The translations under genes were made by a program, and so were the position numbers. A DNA stretch of 64,000 nucleotides. Origin: Trichosphaerium sp. ATCC 40318 (lineage: Eukaryota; Discosea; Flabellinia; Trichosidae). The notes beneath the pieces were generated by a model. That model did no database searches. It worked only from the letters and a program-made list of their open reading frames with translations, and was not told the DNA's origin. Below are positions 61,201-64,000 of this stretch, one piece after another. The stretch spans positions 33,836 through 97,835 of the forward strand of contig JALMLS010000642.1 in assembly GCA_038496445.1 (NCBI GenBank). Direction: 5' to 3'. Position 1 is the first letter of the stretch; each line of letters opens with the position of its first letter.

Positions 61201-63999
61201 CACCTCCAAAACAAAGTTGAAAGTTTGCTAGATGGATATACACGTGCAACTATAGCTTCAATAATGACGAAGCATTTCACCATTTCACCAATTATTTTAA
61301 AAGGAAAACATTCAAAGACAAACATTCAGTCGTCAACCATACTTCAACAACTTCGAGCATAGAGAATAGTCAACTTCTGAAGTCTGTAGTATGGGAAGAT
61401 CATACATACACAAGAAGACGTATATAGACCACTTTAGGATCAAATCAAGGTTACCAAAACAGCTTTTTTGTACTTGTGAAGCTTTTTGAGAAGTTTTAAA
61501 CTTCCATACGGCCTAAAAACGCAAGTGAGCTTTTGATGATAATAAAACTCCAAACCAAAAGTAAGAGTACGCACCTTGTGCTGTGTAAATAATAATTTGC
61601 TGTGGTGATGATACTGAGCCTCTGAGTATCATAAAAGTACCCAGGAAAGTGTTGTTAGAAATTGGCGTAGAAAATCCCTTTAAAAGTCAACTCTTGTCAG
61701 CACTATCAAAAAAAATCAGCAAAAGTGTCACGTGACAATTTGAAGTGACAAAAATAAAAAAAAAAAAAACCGTAAATCTTTTAAATCACGTGATTTATTA
61801 TCGTACCCATCTTTTCCATCATTTTGGATTAATGGGTCATAGATTTTTTAGGCTTAAGAAGCGCCAGACATGCTAGAACGTGTCATTTGATTTATTTAGC
61901 GATTTGACTGAGAACTGCCGATTTATTTTATTTATTAAGCATGCATGCTAGCGCGGAGGAGTTACAGCGTCTACAGGAGAGTTTCGTCAGAGATTTAAAT
62001 CGGGTGACTTATTTAGGCGAAAAACTTACTACTCAAGCGGCGTGGGCGTTTAAGGCCGCCGCTTGGCAGTGCGCTACTGAATTTGAAATTGCTTTTAGGA
62101 GACGTGCGTTGTCTAGCGGCGCCAGAACCCAGCGGCAGATTTCTTGGGCGATGACTTTTGTGGACTCTGCTAGTTTTTGAGCCAGAAGAGTTCTAGAAGA
62201 AAAAAAGTTAAGAACAGATTAAAAAAAAAGTGAGCGTACTTTATGGTCTTGGCATACGCTGGTTTTAGACTAGCCGCTTCGGCTTCAATACGTTTAGCTC
62301 CAAGACGATTGATGAGAATGCCAAAGAGAGGTTCAGCAGCTTCCTTCACCACTGCGATCTGTCAAACAAGCCAGATCGCCTTTTACAAGACAACTCACGT
62401 CTGTGCTCTTCTTTAGAGAAGACAAGTGTTTGTTTAACCAGAGCAGTAAGAATTTACCGCTTGAAGCAAGGGCGTTAGGTAGATACTGGATGATGCGATC
62501 AACACCGACAACCTATAGGTCCAGTAAGTAACTTGTAGGTTGCAAAAGCTAAGAACAATAAAAAAACGTACCTCAGCCCACTTATCGCAACACTCTTTGG
62601 TAGCCTTTTTGACATTTGGTTTACCATCAGAAAAGTATCCAGTAATAGCAGGTATCATGACGTTCATCTTACGATCAATAGAGGGTCCGACAGCAACAGC
62701 AACTGCACCAACAACACGAAGAGCTTGTGCAGCAATAGATTTATTGCTATCACCAAATCTCTTCTTCAATGAAGGCAGAAGGTTGTCTGTCTTAGGAGAG
62801 ATACTTGGATGATTAAACAGAAACATCTCAAGTTTATCCAACGCCTGTTTACGTTTCTTCCAATCTGAAGATTCAAGCATCTTCATAAGAGCAGGAGTAG
62901 CCTTCGAGAAAATCAACAAAACAAACTCTCAAGATGGAGGTTAAAAAAAATACGCACAACTTCTGTAATATCAGCTTTCGCTGAGGTAGGCGCAGCACTT
63001 TTGCAAGTACGTGTAGGTGAAGGGATATCAGCATCACCAACTTTATCAAAGGAGGCATTAATCTTCTTGTTTAGAGCGATATCGCTCAAAAAATGCTTGA
63101 TAATATCTCCAAGGTATTTGTACAACTGTAGAAAAAAGTAAGCAAAAACACAACATCTAGGCGGTATTCAACACGTACCTCAACAACTAGGCCAATAGAT
63201 GCTTCTCGCACGCCAGCGTTTGTAGCTGAAAGGCTCTTTTTAGCAAAATTAACGAGTGCCTTTTTGTTTACAGCAGAGATGCCAAATTCTTTCAATGAAG
63301 AAATCAAGTATAAGATAGAGTTTTGTGTTACTTTTGGCATTGAGTGGTTATCAGCGTATGAGATGACCGTGAATAACTTGTACCCCAAGTGAGGGTACTG
63401 AGACACTCAGAAGCGCTTGGCCTTACTTTAGAGTCCATCAATTTGGTGCATAAACCTAAAGGATAATCAGAGTCTTGCTTCAATTCATCTTACAAATTAA
63501 AAAAAAGCATCATTAACGCACCTTCAATAACAGACAAGCCATCGCGTTTCGTAATTGTGTTGGAACGCTTAGCAATCACAGTCACTGTTTGGAATACTTT
63601 TGAGCATATTTGAAAGTTGCTGTCCTTGAAACCAGGCTTCACAGCCAAAAGTGACAATAGAGTAGATGTGTTTTGGTCAAGCGTATCTTGGTCCATTTTT
63701 TTGACATCACCAAGAAGCTTGTCAATAGCAGCAAGGCGTTCTTTACGATCAGAAGATGTGAGATGACCAATGAGAACACTAGATACAACTTTTGATGCCC
63801 GTTCAACAGCTTCTTTAGCATCATACACAGGTCCTATCGCAAAGTTAATAAAGTACATAAAAATGTCTTGAAAAAAAACACAAAGAACAGTACCTTTTGG
63901 TTCAGGTGCTCTCTTACTACCACGTCTAACTGGTGTTTTAGGACCGCGACCACGTGGTTTTTTTACCTCCAACAGTGCGTCTCATAGCCTTCTTTGGTG
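58216..63999 (-). CDS. XMAP215/Dis1/ch-TOG microtubule polymerase, partial (5' end beyond window)
   Basis: TOG-domain protein that delivers tubulin to growing plus ends. From the right edge: a basic linker (KKPRGRGPKTPVRRGSKRAP) and a TOG matching human TOG3 (VLIGHLTSSDRKERLAAIDK to AGVREASIGLVVE). A TOG matching TOG4 follows (MLESSDWKKRKQALDKLEMF, SNKSIAAQALRVVGAVAVAV, LGAKRIEAEAASLKPAYAKT), then a compact TOG5 region at about 61000-61520 (GNLDLILKW, AIVARVYPSSKL, SSNDQSVVLLCAAHLRYLSK). The C-terminal helical domain follows (QQVANWIVEINRRDDNQIVA, EIHNFFAAFPQSYWRVQGRD, GLQELYAFTKKHPSLSLDPY, FQLYVQRGLNQL), then a Ser/Pro linker with MQPAP repeats and the end SNLRERLNRIKAQTNTGM. TOG1 and TOG2 must lie past base 64000. 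Two one-base gaps in homopolymers interrupt TOG5 (see findings). Exon joins at 61520-62150 are uncertain. Confidence 0.88.
58459..58515 (-). repeat. 15-bp coding repeat (MQPAP units) in XMAP215 linker
   Basis: Three tandem 15-bp units coding Met-Gln-Pro-Ala-Pro, two of them identical, in the disordered linker before the last helices of the XMAP215 homologue. It is simple slippage-type expansion and may vary between strains. Confidence 0.85.
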
Positions 64000-64000
64000 C

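Noticed and set aside
61941-62180. Plus-strand 79-residue open frame in a locally GC-richer patch, helix-rich protein
   Set aside because: The minus strand here continues the XMAP215 TOG4 domain (KTLLAQKLAEST after AYAKTI) with a good acceptor, matching the human protein in place. The plus frame overlaps that exon and is more likely a shadow, although the GC patch is odd.

Overview
This is nuclear DNA from an AT-rich, gene-dense and very intron-rich eukaryote, most likely unicellular. The evidence is as follows. Nearly every recognisable protein is broken by short GT-AG introns, mostly about 40-80 bp. The donor is strikingly uniform (GTACGT or GTACGC, seen as ACGTAC on genes of the minus strand) and the acceptor is usually TTTTAG or CAG. 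Intergenic gaps are often only 100-500 bp. The gene set is ordinary eukaryotic housekeeping: CFIm25, an RBR ligase, a DOCK exchange factor, PIG-M, ABCF1, C1D/Rrp47, an AlkB homologue, an actin-related protein and XMAP215. Added to this are secreted or membrane lineage genes (C-type lectin, dermatopontin-like, PA-domain multi-TM, acid lipases). I cannot place the species. The mixture fits a protist, and nothing seen fixes the supergroup.

Layout. 0.2-5.3 kb: CFIm25 (minus), an RNF19-like RBR ubiquitin ligase (plus) and acid lipase A (plus). 5.4-12.8 kb: an accessory segment formed by a large inverted duplication of a dermatopontin-like gene. The left copy is visibly broken and the right copy has one small deletion. 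Between the arms lies about 4.6 kb holding a single large uninterrupted gene, an F-box protein with 20 MORN-type (YwqK-like) repeats. 13.3-32.3 kb: a run of minus-strand genes, namely F-box/SPRY, a 10-kb zizimin-like DOCK gene with a long Ser/Lys-rich tail, an ABCB half-transporter and PIG-M. 32.3-42.2 kb: PA/multi-TM protein (plus), a small coiled-coil membrane protein (minus), cytochrome P450, ABCF1 and a C-CAP-like beta-helix protein (plus). 42.5-56 kb: acid lipase B, C1D, a small basic protein (minus), carotenoid oxygenase, C-type lectin, an unrecognised large protein, a dead MORN-repeat fragment (minus) and an AlkB homologue. 56.3-64 kb: an Arp4-like actin-related protein and the 3' two-thirds of an XMAP215/ch-TOG gene, which runs off the right edge.

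Functional themes. The genes do not form a pathway. Cytoskeletal control (DOCK, XMAP215, actin-related protein), ubiquitin ligation (RBR and two F-box proteins) and RNA processing or translation (CFIm25, C1D, ABCF1) are each represented. The most unusual part is 5.4-12.8 kb, together with the related MORN-repeat pseudogene at 54.2-54.6 kb. A second layer of signal is the palindrome CACGTG, which by eye occurs far more often than base composition predicts, frequently inside introns.

Limits: gene models were spliced by hand from donor/acceptor motifs and family similarity recalled from memory. Outer boundaries are usually good to the codon, but internal exon edges are approximate and no database search was possible.
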